A DNA stretch of 64,000 nt from Aphrophora alni (Eukaryota > Arthropoda > Insecta > Hemiptera > Aphrophoridae): assembly GCA_963513935.1 (NCBI GenBank), contig OY740765.1:70094253-70158252 (forward strand), read 5' to 3'. A program made the translations under genes and the position numbers. Of the stretch, positions 33,731 through 44,206 are shown in pieces (the first letter of the stretch is position 1; each line of letters begins with the position of its first letter). Under the pieces are notes generated by a model. It had not been told where the DNA came from. It did no database searches and worked only from the letters and a program-made list of their open reading frames with translations.

Positions 33731-34953
33731 GATTTTCAAAAATAAGATTGGGTAATAAGAACGAGTCAAACAACGACTCAAATAGGTGACCCAAATTCGT
33801 CAAAGCGAGAGAACGGGGCTTTAACGTTTCTTGCGAAAGCAAGTGTAAAAAGAAGAAATCCAGATGTGACAACAACCAAACGTGACTACCCAAAATGTGA
33901 CAAGAAACCGAACGTGACGTAAACCGAAAGTGACAGAAGGAGAAGTGATAAGCAATCTAATGACCAAGAGAGAGGAGAAAGAAAGAAGCTACGGGTAACA
34001 GCCAAAGGAGAGGAGTTTAAGGAGAAGATAAGTAATAAATTAATTAAAGGAAATGAAGAAGTGCCAAAAAAGGGCGGAGAAAATGAAAATGAGGCAATGC
34101 CTATAATACATAATAAGGTAGAAAATGTATCGTAAAAAAATAAAGGAGAAATAATAATTAGTAAAGAAGTCAACGCACGAAATAACAAACAATCAGTAGT
34201 CTTAAATCAAAATAAATCTCAATTGGATCAAGAAAGATTAATCACAAAAAATAAAATTGGAAATTATAAAGAAGGAATGAATAAATCAACAGTTAAGTTT
34301 AAGATGAAAAATAAAATAGAAACGAAGAAACATTTCTGTAAACCTACAGTAAAAATGAAAATTGAATAAATAAATTGTAACATAAAAACTATGGACACTG
34401 ACAAGGAAACAGCTGAGTGAATGAATGTGGGTTAGTTAAAGAACTCCGGATGGATGTAGGACAATACATCACATTCCAATGCTCAATTCAATGCCACCCC
34501 ATTTAAAAGTCCAGAAACAGGAAGTAAACAATACCTTCATACAACCAGATGCGTTCAAGGACGAATTCCTCACAGAACATCTAACCATTTTAACCTTTGT
34601 ATTGTCACTGATATTGTATAATTATTAAGATATAGTATTGGGGGATAGTATAAAGTTTACAAGGCGAATATTATATTCAATTTAGTAAATGTGTTTAACT
34701 AATTTGAACATATTTATATTCCAGTGAAAATGTGTGTTCTAACTTGTTTAAAGTGTTTACAGGTGGTGAAAATAGTGCAAAGAACAAAGCCATATTTCCA
34801 AAAATAAATTTGGAAATTCATAAAATGGTAAATTTTTAGGTTAAGAAATAAATTGTGTAATAGTTGTAGATAATGTTTAAAAATGTGTATAAATTGTTAA
34901 AATAGATAGAACAAAAATTTGTTCCAAATTTGTGTTTTTTAAGTAGAGGATAT
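33731..34953 (+). other. Interior of element C, degenerate
   Basis: Lysine/asparagine-rich short frames, no recognised RT or integrase motif. A purine-rich AAGTAGAGGATAT just before 34954 is a candidate polypurine tract. Confidence 0.45.
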
Positions 34954-35064
34954 TGAAACGGTTTGGGTTTTTCACCAAAATCGTTCCAAAAACAAAATTT
35001 TTTTAAAACAAAATTTTAGTTAAAATATAATAAATCGCAAGAATACATAAATAAATGGTAATAT
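34954..35064 (+). repeat. Start of the 3' LTR of element C (interrupted by B)
   Basis: Begins TGAAACGGTTTGGG. The LTR continues at 44207 after element B. Confidence 0.85.
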
Positions 35065-35155
35065 TGTAACGGTTTAATAATAACGAACTTTAAGAGTTCT
35101 ATGTAATTTTGTTACTTTAAAAAAATAATTAAATAAATTTAAGTTTATTATTTAA

Positions 35156-35832
35156 CCCTTCAACGCGGTAAGCCGTTCCGAGCGCTAGACCCTCTGGTGC
35201 GGTAGTTAAAATCGTCGACTAACATTTCCTTCTCTTGTGGATTGTCTGGCGGGACATTATACGTATTTACATTTACTGTAACTTCCTCATTATCTAAGAT
35301 TATTGCGGTATCATTAGCCACATTGCATATATTTACAACTTCATCACCACTCACTATCATGATTACCTTCAATATTTGGATCACAATGGAACTCCATTTG
35401 AGCGTAATCCAAAAAAACTCGCGAATATTATCACTTTGCGGTTCCCACATTATCACTAAAACACAATATACACTAGAACTAATCACACGATCTACTGTCA
35501 AACTGTTAAAAATATTACACTTATAAATAAATGAGGTTATAATAACCTATAACACACGAGAGCCCTCCACGAACCCGCTACAGCTGTTTGTATATAGCCA
35601 CGTGTTGTTTCCTTTTCTGAAGGTCACGGTGGTCTAGAAATAAAAATCAATAACTCAACAGATGGCATTTCTCTTGGCAATGTTCTGGGTATACGCTCAG
35701 TTCATAAAAGTTCTTTATTTAGACGCTAGAATCCAGCACGTACCGCAGCGACATTTAGCGTCTTTAGACGGGCGGCCGCACCAGAAGGTGAAAGTTTGGC
35801 CGCGTCTATAGACGGTTCACCGCGTTGAAAGG
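35156..35832. mobile_element. piggyBac-type MITE in the LTR of element B
   Basis: Ends CCCTTCAACGCGGT and ACCGCGTTGAAAGG are near-perfect inverted repeats, flanked by TTAA (35152-35155, 35833-35836). The other B LTR has a single TTAA at the same place (42893-42896), so this is a verified filled/empty site pair. Includes CGCGTCTATAGACGG near the right end, a palindromic motif also found in element F. Confidence 0.95.
35160..35501 (-). CDS. Hypothetical acidic ORF in the MITE
   Basis: A 113-codon minus-strand frame with an acidic middle (DEEVTVNVNTYNVPPDNPQE). It might be a leftover of a piggyBac transposase N-terminal region, but no family motif is visible. It may be fortuitous. Confidence 0.25.
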   Translation of the reverse strand: MTVDRVISSSVYCVLVIMWEPQSDNIREFFWITLKWSSIVIQILKVIMIVSGDEVVNICNVANDTAIILDNEEVTVNVNTYNVPPDNPQEKEMLVDDFNYRTRGSSARNGLPR

Positions 35833-37134
35833 TTAATTCAAAAGTTTGCTCAGATTTACGGGCGCCAGGAAGCTTTCGCTTGCCAATTTTGAAAATGAAT
35901 TTAAATTAAAAATCTTATCTCGGGAGTAAGTTCTTTCAAAAGTTAGTGTACTCAGTGACCTGGTAGAATGAATAACACTGGAACTGAAATTTTGACATAA
36001 ACATTTATTAAATAAATCAAATATTAAACATGTACATTTATCAAAAGAAGCATATCATAAATATCAATTATAAATAACATCCTGCTAGAATTTATATTTT
36101 ATTGCCTTTGAGAAAGGTCTAATTTCATTGTCAAGAATTGACTCTAATTAAAATTTGAATTTATTGAAAACGAACTTGCAAGTATTGAATTACTTTAATG
36201 AAGTTAAAATTTTGAAATGATATTTTACTCATTTGCCTGAGTACGAAAATATATAAAAAGAAAAATTAATTTTGTCCATTACCTGACTGGTATTTGGACT
36301 AATAAACCTTTTAAAATGAAATTGATTAAATTTATATCTATAAAATACAAAGAAAAACAGAACATATTATATAAAATTTACATATTTGAATCATAACATG
36401 TTATGCACATGGTTTTACCAAATTGTAGAAACTCATTGTCTTTAGGATCATTGTTCCTCAGCCCGTGTTTTTAGCGTTGAATTCCTGTTGAATACACCTG
36501 TGATTCAATTAATGTTCATATTGTAATGCTTGAAACAAAGCTCATATAACGTATTAAACACAATAGTTCATTCTCCGTCTTATCAAAGCACATGTTCGAA
36601 GTTGCACAATCTAGTTCTTTTTCCTATTTTTAAACACATATGATCTTAAAAACGTGGAACATTGTCATTAATACTTTTACAAATGTTAGTACACCATGAA
36701 TAATTGATACTTCCGAACATATTTTCTATCTTTTAACAGAAAACTCATAACACAACCTGACATAGGTCCGTGAGCAACAAGCCCCAATCTTAGACTGATT
36801 TCCTAACACGTTTTCTTGCTATTCCAAACCTGTTCATTCCGGTTAAAACTGCGCATTTCTTTTACAATATTAGATCCAATAGTCCATCACACCCCCCAAA
36901 AAGTGTTCGTTCATGATTTCACATAACACACAATTAATAAACATTTTATTTCAAAAATTTATCTTAAATTTATACATAATTATTTATTTTGTTTATTTGG
37001 AAATCTATTTTATCTTTAAATTTATTTTGTTTGGTACAAAACATCATCTAATACACATTTAACTCAGTTATCCCCACTACTTTACCCGCTATTTTAAAAA
37101 TATTTAATCAAACCAACATTTTTCCAGTATTACA

Positions 37135-39584
37135 AAAACCCCATCAGTTTTGTGTTACAATATAACATATTGTAGTACAAAACTTTTATATATATAAAAA
37201 AAATATTTTTATTCAATAGATTTCCAAAACTACTAACTTCAGCAGCTAAGAATATTTATATTCATCTAAACATGGTAAATAAGAAATATTCTCTTTATTC
37301 AGACTTATTTATATTTCCTAATTTTTCTTATTAAAACTAACTATTTGTACACCCTATCACTTAGTTATCTTTAAATAAAAAATCACTTAGTGCTAAAACT
37401 TATTTCTAGTCATAAATAAACCCACATCAGGTTTCTTATCTCTATCCGTTGATTGAAAAACCTTTCCATCAATACTTTTTTACTGACTTGGACTGCCAAT
37501 CAAGTCTTATCTCCCGCCTCAAGTCTGCCAGTATATACTGTCTACTTAGCATTTCCTTTCCCACACAACATACCATTTGCCAAGATAAATATAATTCATA
37601 TTTCCTTTTCTAAAAAACATTTTCCATTTGGTTACATCTTAAAACTTCTTCATCTTATAACTTTATTTTATTAACATTTTCTATCTCCTTTTTTATTATT
37701 ATGAAATTAAAAAATCTCCTCATTATTATTTAAGATTACTTCAATTGCTTAATTGTTACTTAACCCCATCTCAAATTACATTCAACTTTTTAATTATAAA
37801 TTTACATTATTATTTATTTTAACTTGATTTTAATTATTACTCTTATTTATTAAACTCTCCATTCTCCTTTGTTTTGCTGGGACAAAACGTTCTTAATTGA
37901 CTCTACTAGTTATTAAACTTCCTTACTTTAAACAAAATCTCGTTACAAAACATCAGTCAAAAAAAAATTTACATAATTCATCTATCTGTGCAAAAAATCT
38001 CCTTTACAAAAAAAATAACATTGTCATAAAAAAATTTACAGAATTCATCTATCTGCACACAAATATTCTTTACAATTGTATTATCTCTAGGTACCTCATT
38101 TTAAAATTCTTCCATCCTTTAGTCATCCATACTTTAATAATTCAGATTGCATTAATCATAAAAAAACTCTTCAAGTTATACATATGGCTCATCTGATCAC
38201 CATTGTATATATCGTCGCGTAGAAAACTCCTTAAAAAAAAAACTTCATTAAAAAACCTCATAAAACTTCCTTATCGTCGTATACTCGTAGATTCCCTCAA
38301 AACTTATTCCTCTTCATAAATCGTCGTATTCTTCATTATTATCATCGTAGACTCAAAAAAAACCTCTTAAAAAACTTAAAATTAACCAATAATGCAATCA
38401 ACTACCATTCTTACAAAAAACTCTTCAATAGAACAACTTCATCTTTTAATACCATTTTACTTAATACTTCTGTAAAATCTTCATCTTCATATAAAAAACT
38501 TCAAAAAACTCTTACTTAAACTTCTTCACATAAAAAAACTTCATCTCTATTAATTAAATACAAAAAACTTCATTATCTTGTATAAAAAAAAAATAAATCA
38601 CATAATTTCCCAGCTAAAACTCCTTATTACTTCAAAATCATAAATACCTTTATCAAATTACTCCTTAACAATCATTTATTATCATAAACTCCATTATCAT
38701 TTATTTAAAATCTCTACTTCAAATATTTATTCATAAAATTCATTAAAATCTCTTCATTTATTATTATTTCCTAATTATATTTCCTTCTTTAAAAACAAAA
38801 TTTAACATTTTCTATTCATTATTCATTTAAAAAACAAAATTAAAAAGCTTCAATACTATTATTACCTTAGCAATGTCATCTGAAAATTACTCAATCCTTT
38901 ACAAATCATCCTTTTTACAAGCCTCAAAATCACTTAATCCTAACAATATTATTTTCTTTTATTCACCTAATTTTTATTATTTACTAACATAAAATTTTAA
39001 TTCCTTCTTTACAAATTAACATAGCATTATTAATCTTAATCTATTATCATATCTACATTTTTTAAAAAAAAATTCCGTTTTTCCGTCACAAATTACACCT
39101 GTTCTGTCTCGTCCGGTTCAGTATTAGATTCTGTTTTCAAACAAACAAATTTCTTTAGATGACCTATTTCATCGTTTACCTTGAAAGATAATCTTCTTAT
39201 CTTCCAATACCTCCTACAACAACCTGTTTCTACTTTACAAAATTGAGACTAAAAAAAAAACTTTACTTATAACTACGAAAGTTTATGACACTTCCAAACA
39301 TAAATCATCATTCACGTTTTTTGCCCATAATTACATGTGACAAGACTATGAATGACTACTTTGGATTTTTTGATAGGTTTTCCAATTAAACCCGATATCA
39401 CCATGCCTCCTAATGATATTTTAGGTCCTTCGTCGTATCATTTTTCCAACATGGATAAGCCCTGTCCATAGTGAACAGCTCCTTAACCAAACTTTTTATA
39501 TATCTCAATATATAAAATCTCATAACTCCTTCGTAACTTCTCACTTGTCATTTTTTAACTATATTTCATTTACATGAGTCATGA

Positions 39585-39618
<34 letters not shown>

Positions 39619-40972
39619 TCAGCCAGGATATATCACTGCTATTGAATAATACTCTTCCATCTCAGTGATGCAGCCCGGCTGAACGTCGATCAATAAAACC
39701 CTCCACGTTCCATTTTTTATTTTATTTTATTTATTATTCTTTTTATTTTATTTTTTATGAATTTATTATTATTTTATGCATTTTACCTCTACTAACTCCC
39801 ACTACAATCCTTCTGATTGCCCTAATTTTTTATGTGTACACTTCTAGTTACAAACTTTTAGACTCTTACACAAGATAATACGCTATGATTTTAAGATGTG
39901 CAATGGTTGAATGTAATACCCCTACTAAATTCAGGATAAAATCCAAAACACACCCTAACTTCACAACATACCTTCAATGCAGTCTACATGCTTTATTCTT
40001 ACGAATAAAACACGTTTTTTACTAACATAAACTCCAACCTCCTCCCTTTTGTTTATTGTTTAAATGCATGTACGAGAAAATTTTTTTTTAAATTCATAAA
40101 AAAAATTTCATCAAAGTCGGTCTATCCGAAGTTGAGATATTGTCTCTAGACCCGACTGTACTTCTATCGCCGCCTGCCTACAGCCTACAAGTCTCTTATC
40201 TCGCACCACCAATATAACTTTATCTCTACTACTTCAAAAACTTTCCATTTCAATTACAAATTACATTTTATTACCAATGGATATCCTTCAATTAAACATT
40301 TCATCCTATACAACTCATATTTCACTTATATTTCTCTCAGACTCACAAAAGAATACTTTTTATTATAACAGATAATAATCTATTCTAGAACTTGAATTTC
40401 TCAACACCCTATATTATTTCAAACTCAATAGCAAACGTTCAGGAATGTAGGCTCTGTCATTGAAAGTATAAACACTTCCCCCTTATGATGTGATCCTTAT
40501 CTGTCTTCTGATAACTAAGAAAACCTTTTTAGCTGGGTTCAATACAAACTTCTCACAATATTGAATATTCAATATTAACTCTTCTATTCAATATTAAATA
40601 TTACTGCTTCTTACAGATGCACAAAACCTTTCTTTCTAACTAATCTGTTATCGTCACGTTCTCTCAATATTTACTCATCAATAAACATACAAAGTTGTTT
40701 ACCGATATAATCTAGCATCTTTTCTTAAACTAAATACTAAAACGTTTCCTAAACTAAAAACTTCTAACATTCTATCTTAGCTTACAAAATTTATTAGTAC
40801 ACACAAATTATTTATTCATATCTCTTAGTTCTTTTCAAACTTAAACTTATTTATTACAAAACTCTTATTTATTAATATTATTATTCAAAATCAAGTCCGT
40901 GTTTTATTAAAATGTCTTTACATTATTTCCAGTCATTCCATGTTCATCGTATATAACCCAGTTATAAATTAT
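37135..40972 (-). other. G-poor interior of element B
   Basis: The plus strand has very few G residues over almost 4 kb and is full of ACTTC/AAAAAACTTC-like words, so the element's own (minus) strand is purine-rich and C-poor. No RT, integrase or protease motif was found. A weak minus-strand open stretch near 39060-39250 (CCRRYWKIRRLSFKVNDEIG) is unassigned. A T-run of about 30 lies at 39584-39615. Confidence 0.6.
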
Positions 40973-41305
40973 TTACTTCTTTCTATGATTTCCCGAAACG
41001 TGAAACATTTTGAAAAATATAACCTGATTTCTTGACATAATTCTAATGTTAAATACCTTTTCTAACATAGATAGCTCAACACCACTTTCTACATTAGACC
41101 CTTTCTTAACAACAATAGATCCCTTGTTGACATTCTGCCTTTGTATTGACAGACCCCACTTCTCTTTCTCTTTCTCAGACATTGCATCACCTCTCCCTCT
41201 CATAAACATCTCAGCACAACCTAACTTACTTTGGTCATCTGTTATTTCAAAATACTTAATCTTGCTAACTTTGTTTACATTTACAAGAATCTCTTTCACA
41301 CACAC
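40973..41305 (-). CDS. Element B internal ORF 3 (unknown)
   Basis: 110 codons on the minus strand, charged (MCVKEILVNVNKVSKIKYFE, RGRGDAMSEKEKEKWGL). No recognised domain. It lies in line with the gag-like frames above it and may be a continuation separated by stops. Confidence 0.35.
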   Translation of the reverse strand: MCVKEILVNVNKVSKIKYFEITDDQSKLGCAEMFMRGRGDAMSEKEKEKWGLSIQRQNVNKGSIVVKKGSNVESGVELSMLEKVFNIRIMSRNQVIFFKMFHVSGNHRKK

Positions 41306-41395
41306 ATTTTCATACTTACATTCAAAATTACTTTGTTCACTAAAAACTTTTAATTTCTTGTTCCTGAATTTGAAAAATACTCTTAAATTTTAGCA

Positions 41396-41755
41396 TTACG
41401 TTTTTTCAAAGCTTACAGTTTTACGATACACTTGCTTTTTTACATGAACAGCTGACTCTTCTGTTATTACCTCATTCACTTTAATTTTACCCTTGTTATT
41501 TAAATCGCTTACACCTCTTCTAACCCCATCAAAATTGTTAATCTCAACATTACTTATTAACTGATTTACATTATTTTTCTCAACTAACTCATTCTGACAT
41601 ACATTAGGCTTAATTATTATCTCATCTTTTGATTTTTCTTGTTCACATTTTACATTTTCTAGATCAAGTTTTTTAATAAAGCTAACCTTATTTATACCAT
41701 CTACATTATTATTTTCCACTTTACCTGTTGACTGTTTTACATTATTTTTTTCCAA
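41396..41755 (-). CDS. Element B internal ORF 2 (Asn/Lys-rich)
   Basis: 119 codons on the minus strand with internal repetition (MEKNNVKQSTGKVENNNVDG; again VEKNNVNQLISNVEINNFDG). No domain recognised. A similar phrase also occurs just upstream (NNFDGVNKVSSD at about 42060-42100), pointing to an internally repeated protein. Confidence 0.4.
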   Translation of the reverse strand: MEKNNVKQSTGKVENNNVDGINKVSFIKKLDLENVKCEQEKSKDEIIIKPNVCQNELVEKNNVNQLISNVEINNFDGVRRGVSDLNNKGKIKVNEVITEESAVHVKKQVYRKTVSFEKT

Positions 41756-42017
41756 AGACTCATTTTCACATACATTAGGCTTAATTATTATCTCATTTTT
41801 TAATCTTTCTTGTTTTAATTCCTGATTCCAATTATCAAATTTATTATTTATTTCTTTTAACTCTAGATTCTGTTGAGCAAATTTCTCATTTATTAATTGT
41901 TTTGTTTCTTGTCTTAAAGCTTAAAAACATTGTTCTCTATCTAACCTTATTTGTTCAAAATATTCAGCTATTTTTTTTACTTAATTGCTCAACCATTCGC
42001 TCCATTTTCTTTAAATT

Positions 42018-42602
42018 TTAATCTTTATTTACCAAATTACTATTTTTATTTATCGAGTCACTTGAAACCTTATTTACCCCATCAAAATTGTTAACCCCAT
42101 CATTTTTCCTGATTTCTAAATTTTCTTTGTTATCTACCCCATTGTTTACTTTATTATCATTTTTTACAACCTCATCAATTTTTGTATTATCAAATCTACA
42201 ATGTCCATAATTTACTCTTTCTGTTTTATTGGTTATAATACTTACAATTATCAAAGTTAAAGGGGGTGGTTCTTCGAATAACCTATCTTTCAAATTTCTA
42301 TAAGTTTCTTTTCTCACTTCAAACACATTATTCATCACGTTTTTTATTTCTTCATTTATTTCAATTTCCCTATATATTAAATTTTGTCCTAACCTCACAT
42401 GCCATTGTTTATCTAAATTATGTCTGTCTAATTCTATGTACCATTGATCCCTAACTTTCTTACCATTATACACTACCCTTTCAATTCTATATATTTTATT
42501 TACGTTTATAAAATATTTTTCAACTTCCTGTTTTATTGCTCTAAATTCTGTATTAATCCTACCTACATTAGTTATTAACTTATTATTATTTTCACCCTCC
42601 AT
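42018..42602 (-). CDS. Element B gag-like ORF 1
   Basis: 194 codons starting MEGENNNKLITNVGRINTEF, about 190 bp after the primer site, where gag is expected. The first ~125 residues look globular (YFINVNKIYRIERVVYNGKK, LDKQWHVRLGQNLIYREIEI), the rest is Asn/Asp/Lys-rich. I do not recognise a Pfam-type gag domain or zinc knuckle; the call rests on position. Confidence 0.5.
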   Translation of the reverse strand: MEGENNNKLITNVGRINTEFRAIKQEVEKYFINVNKIYRIERVVYNGKKVRDQWYIELDRHNLDKQWHVRLGQNLIYREIEINEEIKNVMNNVFEVRKETYRNLKDRLFEEPPPLTLIIVSIITNKTERVNYGHCRFDNTKIDEVVKNDNKVNNGVDNKENLEIRKNDGVNNFDGVNKVSSDSINKNSNLVNKD

Positions 42603-42787
42603 TTTGATTATTATTATTATTATTTACTTTTAGTTTTAAGTTTAAATTTTAAATACCCCAATCATTATTCCATGTTTATTTTAAAATTTTCAAAAGAGAA
42701 TACTTCTTATTTCTCATATCTTACAAATATTCTTACCTTGATTGTTCTCATTCCACCAAGATCACTGAATTTTTTCGACTTAGAAGG

Positions 42788-42805
42788 CCCACGTTGGGCG
42801 CCAAT
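42788..42805 (-). promoter_or_regulatory. Primer-binding site of element B
   Basis: On the minus strand the LTR end is followed by ATTGGCGCCCAACGTGGGCC, a typical TGGCGCCCAACGTGGG tRNA-primed site of Gypsy/errantivirus elements. Confidence 0.85.
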
Positions 42806-44202
42806 TGTAACTGTTTAATAATAACGAACTTTAAGAGTTCTATGTAATTTTGTTACTTAAAAAAAAAAAATAAAATAATTTAAGTTTATTATTTAATCCA
42901 AAAGTTTGCTCAGCATTTAAGGGCGCCAGGAAGCTTTCGCTTGCCAATTTTGAAAATGAATTTAAATTAAAAATCTTATCTCGGGAGTAAGTTCTTTCAA
43001 AAGTGTACTCAGTGACCGGGTAGAATGAATAACACTGGAACTGAAATTTTGACATAAACATTTATTAAATAAATCAAATATTAAACATGTACATTTATCA
43101 AAAGAAGCATATCATAAATATCAATTATAAATAACATCCTGCTAGAATTTATATTTTATTGCCTTTGAGAAAGGTCTAATTTCATTGTCAAGAATTGACT
43201 CTAATTAAAATTTGAATTTATTGAAAACGAACTTGCAAGTATTGAATTACTTTAATGAAGTTAAAATTTTGAAATGATATTTTACTCATTTGCCTGAGTA
43301 CGAAAATATATAAAAAGAAAAATTAATTTTGTCCATTACCTGACTGGTATTTGGACTAATAAACCTTTTTAAATGAAATTGTTTAAATTTATATCTATAA
43401 AATACAAAGAAAAACATAGAACATAAAAATATTATATAAAATTTACATATTTGAATCATAACACATGTTATGCACATGGTTTTACCAAATTGTAGAAACT
43501 CATTGTATTTAGGATCATTGTTCCTCAGCCCGTGTTTTTAGCGTTGAATTCCTGTTGAATACACCTGTGATTCAATTAATGTTCATATTGTAATGCTTGA
43601 AACAAAGCTCATATAACGTATTAAACACAATAGTTCATTCTCCGTCTTATCAAAGCACATGTTCGAAGTTGCACAATCTAGTTCTTTTTCCTATTTTTAA
43701 ACACATATGATCTTAAAAACGTGGAACATTGTCATTAATACTTTTACAAATGTTAGTACACCATGAATTTAACATAATTGATACTTCCGAACATATTTTC
43801 TATCTTTTAACAGAAAACTCATAACACAACCTGACATAGGTCCGTGAGCAACAAGCCCCAATCTTAGACTGATTTCCTAACACGTTTTCTTGCTATTCCA
43901 AACCTGTTCATTCCGGTTAAAACTGCGCATTTCTTTTACAATGTTAGATCCAATAGTCCATCACACCCCCAAAAAGTGTTCGTTCATGATTTCACATAAC
44001 ACACAATTAATAAACATTTTATTTCAAAAATTTATCTTAAATTTATACATAATTATTTATTTTGTTTTGGAAATCTATTTTATCTTTAAATTTATTTTGT
44101 TTGGTACAAAACATCATCTAACACATTTAACTCAGTTATCCCCACTACTTTGCCCACTATTTTTAAAATATTTAATCAAACCAACATTTTTACAGTATTA
44201 CA
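42806..44202 (-). repeat. 5' LTR of element B
   Basis: 1397 bp, flanked by the primer site on one side and ATAT (44203-44206) on the other. It retains the empty TTAA site occupied by the MITE in the other copy. Confidence 0.93.
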
Positions 44203-44206
44203 ATAT

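Larger units (their letters stand above)
35065..37134 (-). repeat. 3' LTR of element B (carries a MITE)
   Basis: It aligns with 42806-44202 over its length except for the insertion at 35156-35836 and small indels. Net length without the insertion is about 1389 bp, against 1397 bp for the other copy. The copies look nearly identical by eye, so B is probably young. Confidence 0.92.
35065..44202 (-). mobile_element. LTR retroelement B, antisense to A and C
   Basis: LTRs 42806-44202 (5' on the minus strand) and 35065-37134 (3', containing a MITE) begin TGTAATACTG and end GTTACA on the minus strand. Flanks ATAT at 35061-35064 and 44203-44206 are the target duplication. A tRNA primer site precedes gag-like frames; no recognisable pol was found, so it is probably non-autonomous. 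It is sense relative to PDHB. Confidence 0.88.

Noticed and set aside
33886..34188. 100-codon Ser/Leu/Phe-rich minus-strand frame
   Set aside because: Antisense of the purine-rich interior of element C; composition artefact.
37897..38196. 99-codon plus-strand frame in the G-poor region
   Set aside because: Low-complexity Lys/Ile/Asn/Leu sequence caused by the composition of element B's interior.
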